Shown here in pieces: positions 20,596 through 30,150 of a DNA stretch of 64,000 nucleotides. Both the position numbers and the translations under genes were made by a program. The notes under the pieces were generated by a model, which worked only from the letters and a program-made list of their open reading frames with translations, was not told where the DNA came from and ran no database searches. Numbering within the stretch: position 1 is the first letter of the stretch; the number at the start of each line of letters is the position of its first letter. This DNA is from JANMZO01 sp963763135 (GTDB lineage Bacteria; Actinomycetota; Acidimicrobiia; Acidimicrobiales; JANYDT01): the NCBI GenBank assembly GCA_963763135.1, contig CAVXNJ010000013.1, forward strand, positions 1 through 64,000. Reading direction: 5' to 3'.

Positions 20596-20869
20596 AACAC
20601 GCTCCGTTCAATAGCAACGACCACACGTCGGGATGGGTTGTTCGGCGTAGAGCCTCTTGTCTGACGCAACGCCATATTCCACCACGCCTCGAGGACACGA
20701 AGTAGTCCGCCTGCTCGGAACGGGTATCGGAGAGGCGATGGCGCGTGGCTTCGCCTCTCCCGTGTGGCACCCCGGAAGGCCAACGACTCTGACCGACGAG
20801 CCGCCATGGGGCGGGTCAAGGTTGAACCCCGGTTCCTTTGCGAGCAGCAAGTGTTGTGCATTACGAGTG

Positions 20870-22156
20870 TCATGGTCCGAGGAGTGCTGCGGGGATGACG
20901 GCAACGCCGTCGGTTCGTCGGTAGGCGTGTGTGCCTGTGGTGATGACGGCGACGTCGAGCATGTCGGCGCCGAGCCGGTCTCTGAGCCATAGAAGGTGGC
21001 GGACGTCGTCGTCGGTCACGAGCGGTGAGAGCTTCACCTCAAGTGCAACGCACTTGCCGTCGCGACGTTCGATGATCAGGTCGACTTCGTGGTCGCCGCG
21101 GTGCATTCGGAAATGTGCCACGTGGGCTTCGGAGTGTTGCGCGTAGACACGTACGCAGAGCGTGACGAGTGACTCGAACAGTGAGCCGAGGAAGGGTCCA
21201 TCGCGAACCACGTTGCCTGTCGGGTCGTCTCCGGCGAGCAGCGCGTTCTCGTCGAGGCCGAGGAGGGCGACGGCTAGGGCGGGGTCGGCGAGATGGTGCT
21301 TGGGTGATGCGGCGAGCTCGTTGAGGTGGGCGTTGTTTGGGAGCCAGCCGGGGAGCGAGTCCAAGATGAAGAGGCGCTCGAGGGCATCGCGGTAGGCGCT
21401 GACCGTTGTCCGTGAGGGCTGTTCTCGATTGCCGGGGCTGGCGGCGGTGGCGATCTTGGCGTAGGTGGTGGTGGTCGCGGTTGCTGCGGCGTAGGCAGCC
21501 ATCCAGCGTTTGACCGAGGAGGGGTTGCGGACTTTGGTGCCGAGTTCGGCGATGTCGCGGTCGACGGCGCGGTCGATGTAGCTGTCGAGTTGAGCTCGTC
21601 GGATACGGCCGGGGAGCTCACGAATGCCGGGGAAGCCGGATGCGACGATCTCCGCGGTGTAGGTCTTCACGTCGACAGCGGTTTCGCCAGCGACGGGTGA
21701 CCGGTTGCCCGTCAGCAGCCCGGTGAGGCTCACGGTTGGCTGATGGCCGCGTTCGGCGAGGGCCAAGGGCCGCATCCGTAGTCGCAGGATCCGGCCCGCA
21801 CCGGAGTGGCGGCCGGGATCGGCCATGGATGCGGATCCGGTCAGGAGGAACTGTCCGGGGGTGGCACCGCCGTCAACGGCCCGGCGGACGAAGTCCCAGG
21901 TGAAGGGGAGGTGTTGCCATTCGTCGAGCAGGATCCGCGGGCTGGCGAGTATCCGGTCGGGGTCGGCTTCGACGAGCGCACGTACGGTGGGTGATTCAAG
22001 GCGAAGTTCGGTATCGACTCGTTCCGCGGCGGTAGCGCTCTTGCCGACTCCCTTGGCGCCTTCGATTGAGACCGCAGCGGCCCCGGACAAGAGTTCGTCG
22101 AGCTCGTCGTCGATGACGCGTCGGCGATAGCCGGGGGCGCGAAGCGTCTCGATCAT
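20870..22156 (-). CDS. AAA ATPase with DUF4143-type nuclease-like C terminus
   Basis: 428 residues from the ATG at 22156 (GTG one codon earlier). Walker A EGAKGVGKSATA (residues ~33-44), Walker B RILLDEWQHLP, sensor-like FLLTGSASM. The second half carries the DUF4143 pattern ending in HRGDHEVDLIIERRDGKCVALEVKLSP, a PD-(D/E)xK-like motif (D, then E-V-K). Proteins of this family are widespread in bacteria and mobile elements; the function is poorly known, with roles in defence or nucleotide-driven regulation suggested. Opposite in strand to the conjugation operon, so probably independent cargo. Confidence 0.85.
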   Translation of the reverse strand: MIETLRAPGYRRRVIDDELDELLSGAAAVSIEGAKGVGKSATAAERVDTELRLESPTVRALVEADPDRILASPRILLDEWQHLPFTWDFVRRAVDGGATPGQFLLTGSASMADPGRHSGAGRILRLRMRPLALAERGHQPTVSLTGLLTGNRSPVAGETAVDVKTYTAEIVASGFPGIRELPGRIRRAQLDSYIDRAVDRDIAELGTKVRNPSSVKRWMAAYAAATATTTTYAKIATAASPGNREQPSRTTVSAYRDALERLFILDSLPGWLPNNAHLNELAASPKHHLADPALAVALLGLDENALLAGDDPTGNVVRDGPFLGSLFESLVTLCVRVYAQHSEAHVAHFRMHRGDHEVDLIIERRDGKCVALEVKLSPLVTDDDVRHLLWLRDRLGADMLDVAVITTGTHAYRRTDGVAVIPAALLGP

Positions 22157-22464
22157 CACGACACACTACCGTGCGTTACGCATCTCCGGGCTGTATTTCT
22201 GGACGTTCCCGGGCAACGGTAGTGGACAGTCTCGGGACGATCGGGTGCAGCCGACCACCTCGAGTCTGCCGAACCGTTCATGGTCAACGGGACGATACGC
22301 GAGCACCAGCGGCTGGGCCGCCGCGCCATCTTCGCTGGTCACGGCCATCAAGCGCCTCGTAGCCCGTATCGGTCGGGGCGTATCGGGAAACGTATCCGAT
22401 CGAATTCTCACGATGCCTCCTCAAGCAACACGCCACGCGGCGTGCTGGATCAGAGGAGGCCGGA
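22157..22464. other. Divergent promoter region of the conjugation operon
   Basis: About 300 bases between the AAA gene and the first gene of the conjugation operon. CGTATCGG occurs twice (about 22368 and 22380) with CGTATCCG nearby (22391), which may be operator half-sites. A strong AGGAGG precedes the ATG at 22465. Confidence 0.4.
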
Positions 22465-23187
22465 ATGGCTCGCTACACACTGCGCCACAGCTTGTGGACA
22501 GAGCTCGCCAGCCACGGCGACCTGCCTGTCGATGTTTGGGCTGCAGCCGAACCCGACCTTCGCCGTTGGGACTCACTCGGCGCCCTGGTCGATGACCTGG
22601 ACGCGCTCCCCGAGGTAGACGCGATCACTGCGCTGGCTCGCCTGAGCCAGGCTGGCGACCGGCGGGCCGGGATGGTCGTGATGATCCTGCTGGCCGGTCC
22701 ACGGGCTTGGCGGATCGTTGGCCGGACCAACGCAAGGTTCCGGTTCAATGCAATCACCGAAGACGAAGTGGTGTGCGAAGCATGGGAGCTCCTGCATCGC
22801 TTGAACCCGCGGGTGTGGGTGATGGAGACCTACATGTGGGAGATCAGCCGTCGCATCGCCACCCGGCTCTCACGCGAAACCGCGTCACTCGTGTCACTGC
22901 GTGACACGAGTGGCCCGGGCGACGTCGGGTTGGACGGCTACTCCCGCGACGAACTCCCCTCGATCAGTGGCCGCAATGCGTCCGAAGAGTTGATGGAGGT
23001 GTTCGCCGCAGTTCGTGGCGAACTCTCACCGAGGGACTCGGAGCTGATCGCGGCCTGGTTCACGGGCACGATTGAAACGATCGCCAGCCGTGACCAGGTC
23101 AGCCCGGCAACCATGCAACGACGTAAGGACCGTGCCATGCGTCGCCTCGTCGACGCTGCCCGGGTCGCGGTGGCGGCCCAGCGATGA
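22465..23187 (+). CDS. Sigma-70-like regulator at the head of the conjugation operon
   Basis: 240 residues, strong AGGAGG Shine-Dalgarno. The middle part (FRFNAITEDEVVCEAWELLHRLNPRVWVMETYMWEISRRIATRL) resembles sigma region 2-like helices. The C terminus is a region-4-like HTH (LSPRDSELIAAWFTGTIETIASRDQVSPATMQRRKDRAMRRL). It is probably a transcription activator of the transfer genes. Its stop overlaps the next start by 4 bases. It could also be a sigma-like regulator without true RNA polymerase binding, as seen in phages. Confidence 0.65.
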   Translation: MARYTLRHSLWTELASHGDLPVDVWAAAEPDLRRWDSLGALVDDLDALPEVDAITALARLSQAGDRRAGMVVMILLAGPRAWRIVGRTNARFRFNAITEDEVVCEAWELLHRLNPRVWVMETYMWEISRRIATRLSRETASLVSLRDTSGPGDVGLDGYSRDELPSISGRNASEELMEVFAAVRGELSPRDSELIAAWFTGTIETIASRDQVSPATMQRRKDRAMRRLVDAARVAVAAQR

Positions 23188-24131
23188 CTCACACCGCCAC
23201 GCGCCAACAACTGGCCTCGGTGCCAGCCCGATCGAAGCCGCCGTTACGTGCCACGAAGCAGCGTCGGCGGGGGATGGGTCCGGTCGGTGCGCAGCGAGCG
23301 ACGATGGCGGCGTTGTGGGCCCTGGTCGGGATCGGAGCCAGCTCCGGTGTCTTTGCATTGTTGACCCGCCCGGCCGTGCCCCGACTGGTTGAGGCGCGTC
23401 CCCCGGCTGAGGCTGAGGGTGTCGGCGTGCGGTTCGTGGTGTCGATGTTGACCGCCCGGTCCCGTGACGACCTGCGCCAGACGGTCACGGCATACATGGG
23501 CACGGCGGCACAGACACCGGGCCGAGTGGACCCGCGCCCGGTCGAGATCGTGTCGGCGTTCCCGGTGGGTGGCCGTCGTCTCGCGGACCGGTACTGGTCG
23601 GTCACGGTTGGCGTGTCAAGCCCGAACACGGCGATGTCGTATTGGACGACCAGTGTCCGCCGAACCGTCGATGGCGGATGGATCGTGGTCTCACTTCCGT
23701 CGCGGGTGGTTGACCCGGCACCGCTGGGCGAGGGCCAGGTTCACCATATGGTCCAAGCCGACCAGATCACCAACGCAAACGACCCGGCGGTCGTCACGGT
23801 GCAGGGCTGGCTGGACGCGTTCTTGACCGGCACCGGAGCGATCGAGCGTTTTGCGTTGCCCGGGTCGCGTTTCCGGCCGGTTGTCCCAACCCCGTACGCC
23901 ACCGTCGAGATCAGCCGGATCGGGATGGCTACCGCTCCGCAACGCCGGATCGTGGTCGTGGACGTGATCGGCATCACCCCGGACGGCGGCCGTCAACCGT
24001 TGCAGTACTCCCTCGAGCTTTTCGCCCGAGGGCCCCGCTGGGAGGTGGCGCGCCTCTACGACGCTCCACCATTGGCCGGCATGCGCATCGCCCCACCCCC
24101 GACGTACGTGGCGGCGACCAAGAAGTCGTGA
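23184..24131 (+). CDS. TcpC/VirB8-like conjugal transfer protein
   Basis: 315 residues. One N-terminal membrane helix (TMAALWALVGIGASSGVFALL, residues ~39-60), after a basic cytoplasmic start. The extracellular part has two similar domains, about 75-180 (GVRFVVSMLTARSRDDLRQTVTAYM) and 200-310 (VVTVQGWLDAFLTG), the NTF2/VirB8-like doublet of Gram-positive TcpC. VirB8 proteins link inner channel parts in type IV secretion. It overlaps the upstream gene; 66 bases follow before the next gene. Confidence 0.8.
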   Translation: MTHTATRQQLASVPARSKPPLRATKQRRRGMGPVGAQRATMAALWALVGIGASSGVFALLTRPAVPRLVEARPPAEAEGVGVRFVVSMLTARSRDDLRQTVTAYMGTAAQTPGRVDPRPVEIVSAFPVGGRRLADRYWSVTVGVSSPNTAMSYWTTSVRRTVDGGWIVVSLPSRVVDPAPLGEGQVHHMVQADQITNANDPAVVTVQGWLDAFLTGTGAIERFALPGSRFRPVVPTPYATVEISRIGMATAPQRRIVVVDVIGITPDGGRQPLQYSLELFARGPRWEVARLYDAPPLAGMRIAPPPTYVAATKKS

Positions 24132-24197
24132 CCGGACCGGCTCACGCACCCATCAAACCCTGCTTCATCCCTACATCGTCCAAGGAGGACACTTGAC

Positions 24198-24557
24198 ATG
24201 ACAACCTGGCTCACCTCGATGTTCGACAAAGGCATCGGCCTGGTTCAGGCAGGAATGATCCTGTTCCTGATCTTTGCCATCGCCTCGACCTGGTTCAAGT
24301 CCCGTGCGTTGATCCCAACGGCAGTCGTTGCCATCACCGGCGGGGCCGTGCTGTGGCTGGTGAACCATTACCAGTGGCTGGAGACCAACACCGGCACCGA
24401 GTTCGGCGCACTGCACGCACCATCTGGCGCCACACCACTCCACGGTGCACCCGGGGTGATTCGTCTGGGGGCCGGGTACACGGTGCATCTCCACGCACCG
24501 ATCGACGATGCCGACGCGGGTGCGGCGCTGATCGCTGGGCCGCGTGCCGTGGCGTGA
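24198..24557 (+). CDS. Small membrane protein of the secretion channel, possibly VirB2/TcpD-like
   Basis: 119 residues with a perfect AAGGAGG nine bases before the ATG. Two hydrophobic helices: GIGLVQAGMILFLIFAIAST and LIPTAVVAITGGAVLWLV, then a soluble tail rich in Ala/Gly/His. Size, helices and place between VirB8-like and VirB3-like genes fit a pilin or channel subunit. The identity is inferred from context. Confidence 0.65.
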   Translation: MTTWLTSMFDKGIGLVQAGMILFLIFAIASTWFKSRALIPTAVVAITGGAVLWLVNHYQWLETNTGTEFGALHAPSGATPLHGAPGVIRLGAGYTVHLHAPIDDADAGAALIAGPRAVA

Positions 24558-24568
24558 GCGGGGGAGTG

Positions 24569-25114
24569 ATGAGCGTCAGCCTCGACGATGATCTCGACGC
24601 GATCGAATGCCGCTCGTACACGCACGCCCGCCGGTTCGAGTTGGTGATCGGCAACCTGCAAGGGTTCCGTCTCCCGGTCCCGTGGACACCGGCACAGATG
24701 GGCCTGACGATCGCCACGTTCATTGTGATGGTCCAGCTGCGTGAGCTGTGGGCGTTGTTCGGACCGATCGGCAACTTCACCATCGGTGCCGGTGTCCCGT
24801 ATGCGGCCGGTCGACTCGCTCGCCGCTCACGTATCGAGGGCCGAGCGTTGCATCGCACGGTCGTGGGGTGGCTCTCAACGCTCGCCGGGCGCAACACCGC
24901 ACTACGCCACGGTGTCCGGGTTCACCCGCCCCGCCCGGTCCGTGTCACCGGCCTGGTGCCATGCCTCACCACCGCTCCTCCTTCCCCGGTCTCTCCTGCA
25001 CCGGTCTCTGTTTCCCCGGTCGCTTCTTCTCGTTCATGGGGGACGCATGGCGGGCGGACTCGTGGCGGGCGGACTCGTGGCGGGCGGACTCGTGGCGGGC
25101 GGACACGGCGATGA
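24569..25114 (+). CDS. VirB3/TcpE/PrgI-like membrane protein with repeat tail
   Basis: 181 residues. Residues ~10-85 hold two close membrane helices (MGLTIATFIVMVQLRELWALF, IGNFTIGAGVPYAAGRLA), matching TcpE/PrgI/VirB3-type proteins that precede VirB4. The C terminus is a Pro/Ser-rich stretch then four GGRTR-type repeats from a 15-bp tandem repeat. Stop overlaps the VirB4 start (ATGA). An alternative start is the GTG at 24554, which overlaps the previous stop. Confidence 0.7.
   Translation: MSVSLDDDLDAIECRSYTHARRFELVIGNLQGFRLPVPWTPAQMGLTIATFIVMVQLRELWALFGPIGNFTIGAGVPYAAGRLARRSRIEGRALHRTVVGWLSTLAGRNTALRHGVRVHPPRPVRVTGLVPCLTTAPPSPVSPAPVSVSPVASSRSWGTHGGRTRGGRTRGGRTRGGRTRR
25048..25107. repeat. 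15-bp tandem repeat, four units
   Basis: TGGCGGGCGGACTCG three times exactly, then TGGCGGGCGGACACG. In the VirB3-like frame it codes repeated Gly-Gly-Arg-Thr-Arg. It ends 4 bases before the VirB4 start codon. Confidence 0.9.
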
Positions 25115-28100
25115 AGACCCCCGCTCGCGCGGTTGTGGACAACATCGTGTGGGGTGTCGATGGCACGTGTTGGGCGTTCTTTCGGGTTGACAACATGTCG
25201 ATCGCGTGGCGGCCAACGAAAGCCCAGTTGGCCGAACATGGGCGGATCCGATCGATCCTGATGGGCGTCCCGGCGAACAGCGTGTTGCTGGGTGTGGTCG
25301 AGCCGATCCCGATCGGCGAGATCGGAACCAAGGTCGTCACCACCCGCTCGAAACCGCAGTGGCGCACGATCGCGTCCGGGATTGTCGAGCGGTTGTCGCG
25401 TCACGAGATCGAGATGTTCCGACGCCGCTTCTATCTCGGCGTGGAACTTCCCGACGACCGAACCGCCCACACTGGTGTCGCGCGTCTGCGATCCGCGGTC
25501 ACGGACATCTCCCGGCAGTTCGGGGTCGGGACGGTGTCGGTCTCGACCACGGAAATCGAGATCCGTCAACGACAGGTGATCGAGATGCGCGCCAAGCTCG
25601 GCGCGTCACTACACCCGTGCACGGTGGCCGAGATCCGCTGGCTGTACGCCCGTTCGCTGTGCCGTGGCCTTCCCAGCGAGCCGCCATTCAACCCGGACCG
25701 CTTCACCCCTGACCGCGCCCAGCCAGCGTCACAGAAGTCAGGGGCAGGGAAGTCGGGTGCAGGGACGTTGGGGGCTGGGTCACGGTCGGGCGTGTTGGTG
25801 TCGGGTGCGTCGTTGCATGCGCTGCTCGACGCGGAACTCTACGAGGGCGGTCACAGCACCGATGTGGACCGGCCAAGGCATCGCCGGTATGTGCGGATCG
25901 ATTCCGATCACGGCACGACGTATGTGTCGTTCGCGTGCATCGCGGACATGCCTCAGCGGTTCTACTTCCCTGGCGCCGAATGGCTGGCACGTGTTGATGA
26001 TCTCGATTTCCCGGTCGACTGGTGCGTGCGGATCCGTGCCGCAACGAACGACGACGCGGCAACGCGCCGCGACGAAACAAGCCCGCGAACTCCAAGGCCA
26101 ACTTGACCAGTACCTCGGTGACCCGGCCGGCCCGCCACCCGCGCTCGCGGTTGCGATGGAAGCAATCGATGACGAACGCGGTGCGTTGTCCGCGAACCGT
26201 GGCGAACCCGAACTGCAAGCCACGTTCGTGTACTCCGCCGCCGCAGCGTCGTTGGGTGAGTTGGAGCAGCGCATGGCGATCATCGCCGCCCAGTTCCGTG
26301 GTGACGCGTTCTCGCTCCCACGCCCGACCGGCGGACAACTTCAACTGCTCACGGCGACGTTGCCCGGCGCATCAGCAACCCCGGTGTGTGCCGATTACAA
26401 GCAGTTCCTGCTCGCCGCGGACCTGGCCGCGGGCGCCCCGTTCTGCGGGACCGAGATTGGTGACCCGACCGGTCTGCTGCTCGGCTTCTCCGAAGACGGT
26501 GGCCTACCCCGCCCGGTGTACGCGGATCCGTTCCTTGGCCCGGTCACGAACCGTTCCGGTTCCATGGCCGCCGTCGGCGCACTCGGCTCCGGCAAATCGC
26601 AGCAACTGAAACGCTTCTTGACCTACGTGCTCGCCAACGGCGGTCAGGGTGTCGCGTTGGACCGCACCAGCAGCGGCGAGTACGTGCGCCTGGCCCGCAA
26701 GCTCGGCCCGATGCTCGGCGTCAAGGTCCAGGTCGTCAAGATCGCAGCAGGGGAGAAGGTGCTCCTGGACCCGATGCGAGTCTTCGACGGCACCGAACGG
26801 GCCCGGTTCGCGATCGGGTTCCTCACGACCCTGACCGGTTTCACGCCTACCTCGCACGAAGGATCACTCATCGATGACGCCGTGCGGACCGTGACTTCGG
26901 TGCACCAGGTCGCCGCGAACCACGAAGTCCGCCTCGACACCATCATCGATGAGCTCGAACGCCAGTCCCATGTCGATCTCGCCCGCCGCATCCGCGTTAT
27001 CGCCCGCTCCGACCTCGCGAACCTCGCGTTCGGTGACGGCACCGCGGTCGATCTGAGCGCGGACCTGATCGTGTTCCACATTCCGCAGCTGTCACTTCCC
27101 GGCCGCACGCAACAATCCAATGCACACTTAGCATCACAGATGCTGCCCGAGCACTTCGCGTCGATGGGGATCATGTACCTCATCGCCGCAATGGTGCGCC
27201 GACTCATGTTCTGCGACCCGACCCGCCTGTCGATCTGTTGCGCGGACGAAGTCTGGGCCTTACGGGCATCGATCCAAACCGACGAACTCCTCACCGAACT
27301 CGTCCGCGACGGCCGCAAGCACAACGCCGCCGTGTGGCTCGCATCCCAGCACCCCAACGACTTCGCCGGCGGTGAACTTCTCGACCTGCTCCCCGTCCGG
27401 TTCGTGTTCGCCCAAGCCCAAGGTGCCACGCACGCCGCGCTCGAGTTCCTCGGCGCGTCTACCTCCGATCATGCCGTCGAGCTCGTGAGTTCCTTCGCTA
27501 CCAGCCGCCACGGCGGCACCGCCAGCCCCGGCCTATGCCTCATGAAAGACCTTGACGGACGCGTCGGCCATCTTCGCTGCGTTGCCGCTGACAGCCCCGA
27601 ACTCGCCAGCGCCTACGAAACCAACCCGGCCCGACTCGCCGCCCTCAACGACACCGAACCCACCCCAACCCCCGACGCGATCACCGAACCCACCAACCCG
27701 GTCGACCTTCGCGCACAAGTCACCGACACCTACGCGTTGAGTACCGATGAACAACGCGACGTCTTCGGCCCACCCGACACCCAACACCACGACGTCAACG
27801 CCCACGACGTCAGGCAACCTGATATCAACCACGATGATGTCCGGATCGACGATCACTGGTTCGGTGGTGACCTGGTTGATCACGACGACGCGCTCGCAGC
27901 AGATCTCGACGTCGCGCTCGCTGCAGATCTCGACGACATGTGGGACCAACCACGCAACGAACCGTGGGACGAACCATTCCCAACCGCCATCGGATGGGCA
28001 TCGCCCAGTCCTGCTGCCGAGTCCCGCAGCGACGAGCGCCATCACGACACGCCACAGGTGTTGATCATCGAGGACTTGCCCGTGATCGCGTCAACGACCG

Positions 28101-28162
28101 CCTTTCGTCCACCCGCCACCCGGACACGTCGCCGGCCGTCGAACGGTTCGGACCGGTCATGA
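25111..28162 (+). CDS. VirB4/TraC-like conjugation ATPase, split by a frameshift
   Basis: Energises the type IV secretion channel. The ATG at 25111 overlaps the previous stop. The N-terminal part (MKTPARAVVDNIVWGVDGTC) runs in frame 1 to RADWCVRIRA-type sequence near 26040, and its own stop is at 26104-26106. The protein continues in frame 2 from about 26050 (KQARELQGQLDQYLGD) to 28162. In the second part are Walker A GALGSGKSQ (about 26575), Walker B SICCADEVWAL (about 27230) and the ASQHPNDF motif. Joined length is about 1016 residues, with an Asp-rich low-complexity tail (~150 residues) beyond the usual VirB4 core. One base is missing or extra at 26040-26085. Confidence 0.85.
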
Positions 28163-30135
28163 ACCCAACCCCATCCCCACCCCTACCCCGTGCTGTTGGT
28201 GGGCCCGGTCGAACTGTGCCTGTTCGGGTCGTGCGGTACGCGGTTGTGGCGATAGTCGTCGCGGCCGTCGTGTTCACGCCGACTCGGCGCGCATCGGCCC
28301 AAACCACACCAACCACAACACCACCAGTCACGACACCGGTTACGACGGCACCGGACACGCCAACGACAACGTCGCCTCCGGTGGTACTCGATCCGTTGGA
28401 CCCGGCCGGCCCATCACCAGCCCAAGGTGATGAACGCCACGGCCGACCAGCGGGCACCGAGAACCTGCTGGGCTTCGACGAGTACCCCGACCCTGAGCAT
28501 CCGGTGCCGTTGAGTCACTACGACATCGGTTGCGACGAAGGTGCCTGGAACCACGCGACCCGCAAGGCGTACTGCCTGCTCGAGAGCATCCCGTTCGGGT
28601 GGACCAAACTCGTTGTCGGCGCCGGAAACACCGTGATGGTCTGGGCGTTGCAGTTCAAAGTCGCGCAGCTCCTGTCACCGCTCGTTGACTCACTGTCTCG
28701 GGCCTTGCATGCCCGTCTCATCATAGGTCTCGAGGTGCAACACCTCGTGTGGTTCGCGGTGGCGGCATGGGTTGGCTGGCAGCTGTTGAACTCCCGCACA
28801 TCACGGGCGTGGGGGGAGTTCATCACCGCGTTTCTCATTGCCGCAGCCGCGTTCTTCATTGGCACGATCGGCCCCGTCGCCTACTACGACGGTGCCGTCA
28901 ACACAATCCAAGGCGCGACCGGTTCCGTGCTGTCCGCAACGACGTCGGAATCGGACTGCCCCGCGATTGCCGGCAGGGAACGTTCCGATGGTGACGTCGC
29001 GGCATGCGCGACCGCACGCACCATCCAGCACGCGTTCGTGCACCAGCCCTATGAGATCTTGAACTGGGGTACCTCACCGGCACCGTGCATCGACACCGTC
29101 TACGCGATCTTGGACGAAGGCCCGTGGGGATCAGCCGACAAGCCCCGCGACATGATGAACGAAGCCGGCTGTGGTGACGCGGCCGAGTTCAACCACGACC
29201 CCGGCCTTGACCGATTCGGCGCCGCGACCGCGGTCGCGCTCGCGGCCACGTTGCTGTTCGTGCTGCTCGTGTTGATCGCGTTGACACTGATCGCCGCGTC
29301 GGTCGTGTTGTTCGTCGTGTTCAGCGTGTCGCTGGTCGTGTTCGTGATCGCCATCGCCCCCGGTCCCGGACGGGTGCTGTTGTGGCAATGGATCGGTGCG
29401 CTCGCCCAGGTGTTCCTGATCACCGTTGGTTGCGCGTTCTGCCTCACGTTCCTCGCCGCCGGGGTGTCCGCGGCGATGACCGCCGAAGGAACCTCGCTGA
29501 TCCTTCGATGCGTGCTCATGGATGTCATGGTCGTGGTCGCGTTCTTTCTCCGCCACCGCCTCGTGTCCGGTGCCCGCCGAGCCGGGTACCGCATCGCCCA
29601 GACCATCAACCGGGCCACGCCGGCCGCGACGACCCGCATGCGCCCCAACGCGTCAGGTGCGTTCGCGGCGGGTGTCACCGGGTTCGCGATCGGCTCACGA
29701 GCCCGGGCCGCGACCGAACGCCTACCCGGCGGCAACGGTGCCATTGGTGCGATTGATCAACGTCGAGCAGCCATGCGCGACCGCACGAACAACACCACCC
29801 GTCGAGCCGTCGACGCGCTCCTCAAGCCCGCCGACACCGTCACCGGCCTGCCTTCCACGATGCGCAACAGCGGCCCCGCACAACGTGCCGGACGAGCGGT
29901 TGGCCGCCGTGTCGACACGGTCACCGCCCCGGTCCGCCAACAACGCGACCGCTGGCACGGGTTTTGGGAAAGCGACCTGTCCGGACCGGACCGCCAAAAC
30001 CGCAATGCGGCCCGCGACCAACGTCGCCATGACCGCACCCCCACCCCACGCCCGACATCGCCAACAGCGACGACGGACCCGCAAGCCGAATGGGATGACC
30101 TGATCAACCGCTTCTACGACGAAGGCCTTTCCTAA
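28159..30135 (+). CDS. VirB6/TrbL-like polytopic membrane protein
   Basis: 658 residues, start overlapping the VirB4 stop. A first helix (VVRYAVVAIVVAAVVF), then a Pro/Thr spacer (TTPTTTPPVTTPVTTAP) and a region with paired cysteines (CDEGAW, KAYCLL). Further helices lie at LVWFAVAAWVGWQLL, FITAFLIAAAAFFIG, AATLLFVLLVLIALTLIAASVVLFVVF, SLVVFVIAIAP, LAQVFLITVGCAFCLTFLAAG and ILRCVLMDVMVVVAFFL. The C-terminal ~150 residues are basic and cytoplasmic. This is the layout of VirB6/TrbL channel proteins in Gram-positive systems. Confidence 0.8.
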   Translation: MNPTPSPPLPRAVGGPGRTVPVRVVRYAVVAIVVAAVVFTPTRRASAQTTPTTTPPVTTPVTTAPDTPTTTSPPVVLDPLDPAGPSPAQGDERHGRPAGTENLLGFDEYPDPEHPVPLSHYDIGCDEGAWNHATRKAYCLLESIPFGWTKLVVGAGNTVMVWALQFKVAQLLSPLVDSLSRALHARLIIGLEVQHLVWFAVAAWVGWQLLNSRTSRAWGEFITAFLIAAAAFFIGTIGPVAYYDGAVNTIQGATGSVLSATTSESDCPAIAGRERSDGDVAACATARTIQHAFVHQPYEILNWGTSPAPCIDTVYAILDEGPWGSADKPRDMMNEAGCGDAAEFNHDPGLDRFGAATAVALAATLLFVLLVLIALTLIAASVVLFVVFSVSLVVFVIAIAPGPGRVLLWQWIGALAQVFLITVGCAFCLTFLAAGVSAAMTAEGTSLILRCVLMDVMVVVAFFLRHRLVSGARRAGYRIAQTINRATPAATTRMRPNASGAFAAGVTGFAIGSRARAATERLPGGNGAIGAIDQRRAAMRDRTNNTTRRAVDALLKPADTVTGLPSTMRNSGPAQRAGRAVGRRVDTVTAPVRQQRDRWHGFWESDLSGPDRQNRNAARDQRRHDRTPTPRPTSPTATTDPQAEWDDLINRFYDEGLS

Positions 30136-30150
30136 CATCCAGGGCCGGTC

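Noticed and set aside
13080..22760. Shared NARFRF(D/N)(S/A)IT segment in the proteins at 12589 and 22465
   Set aside because: Only about ten residues match and flanking regions do not align; not enough for homology.
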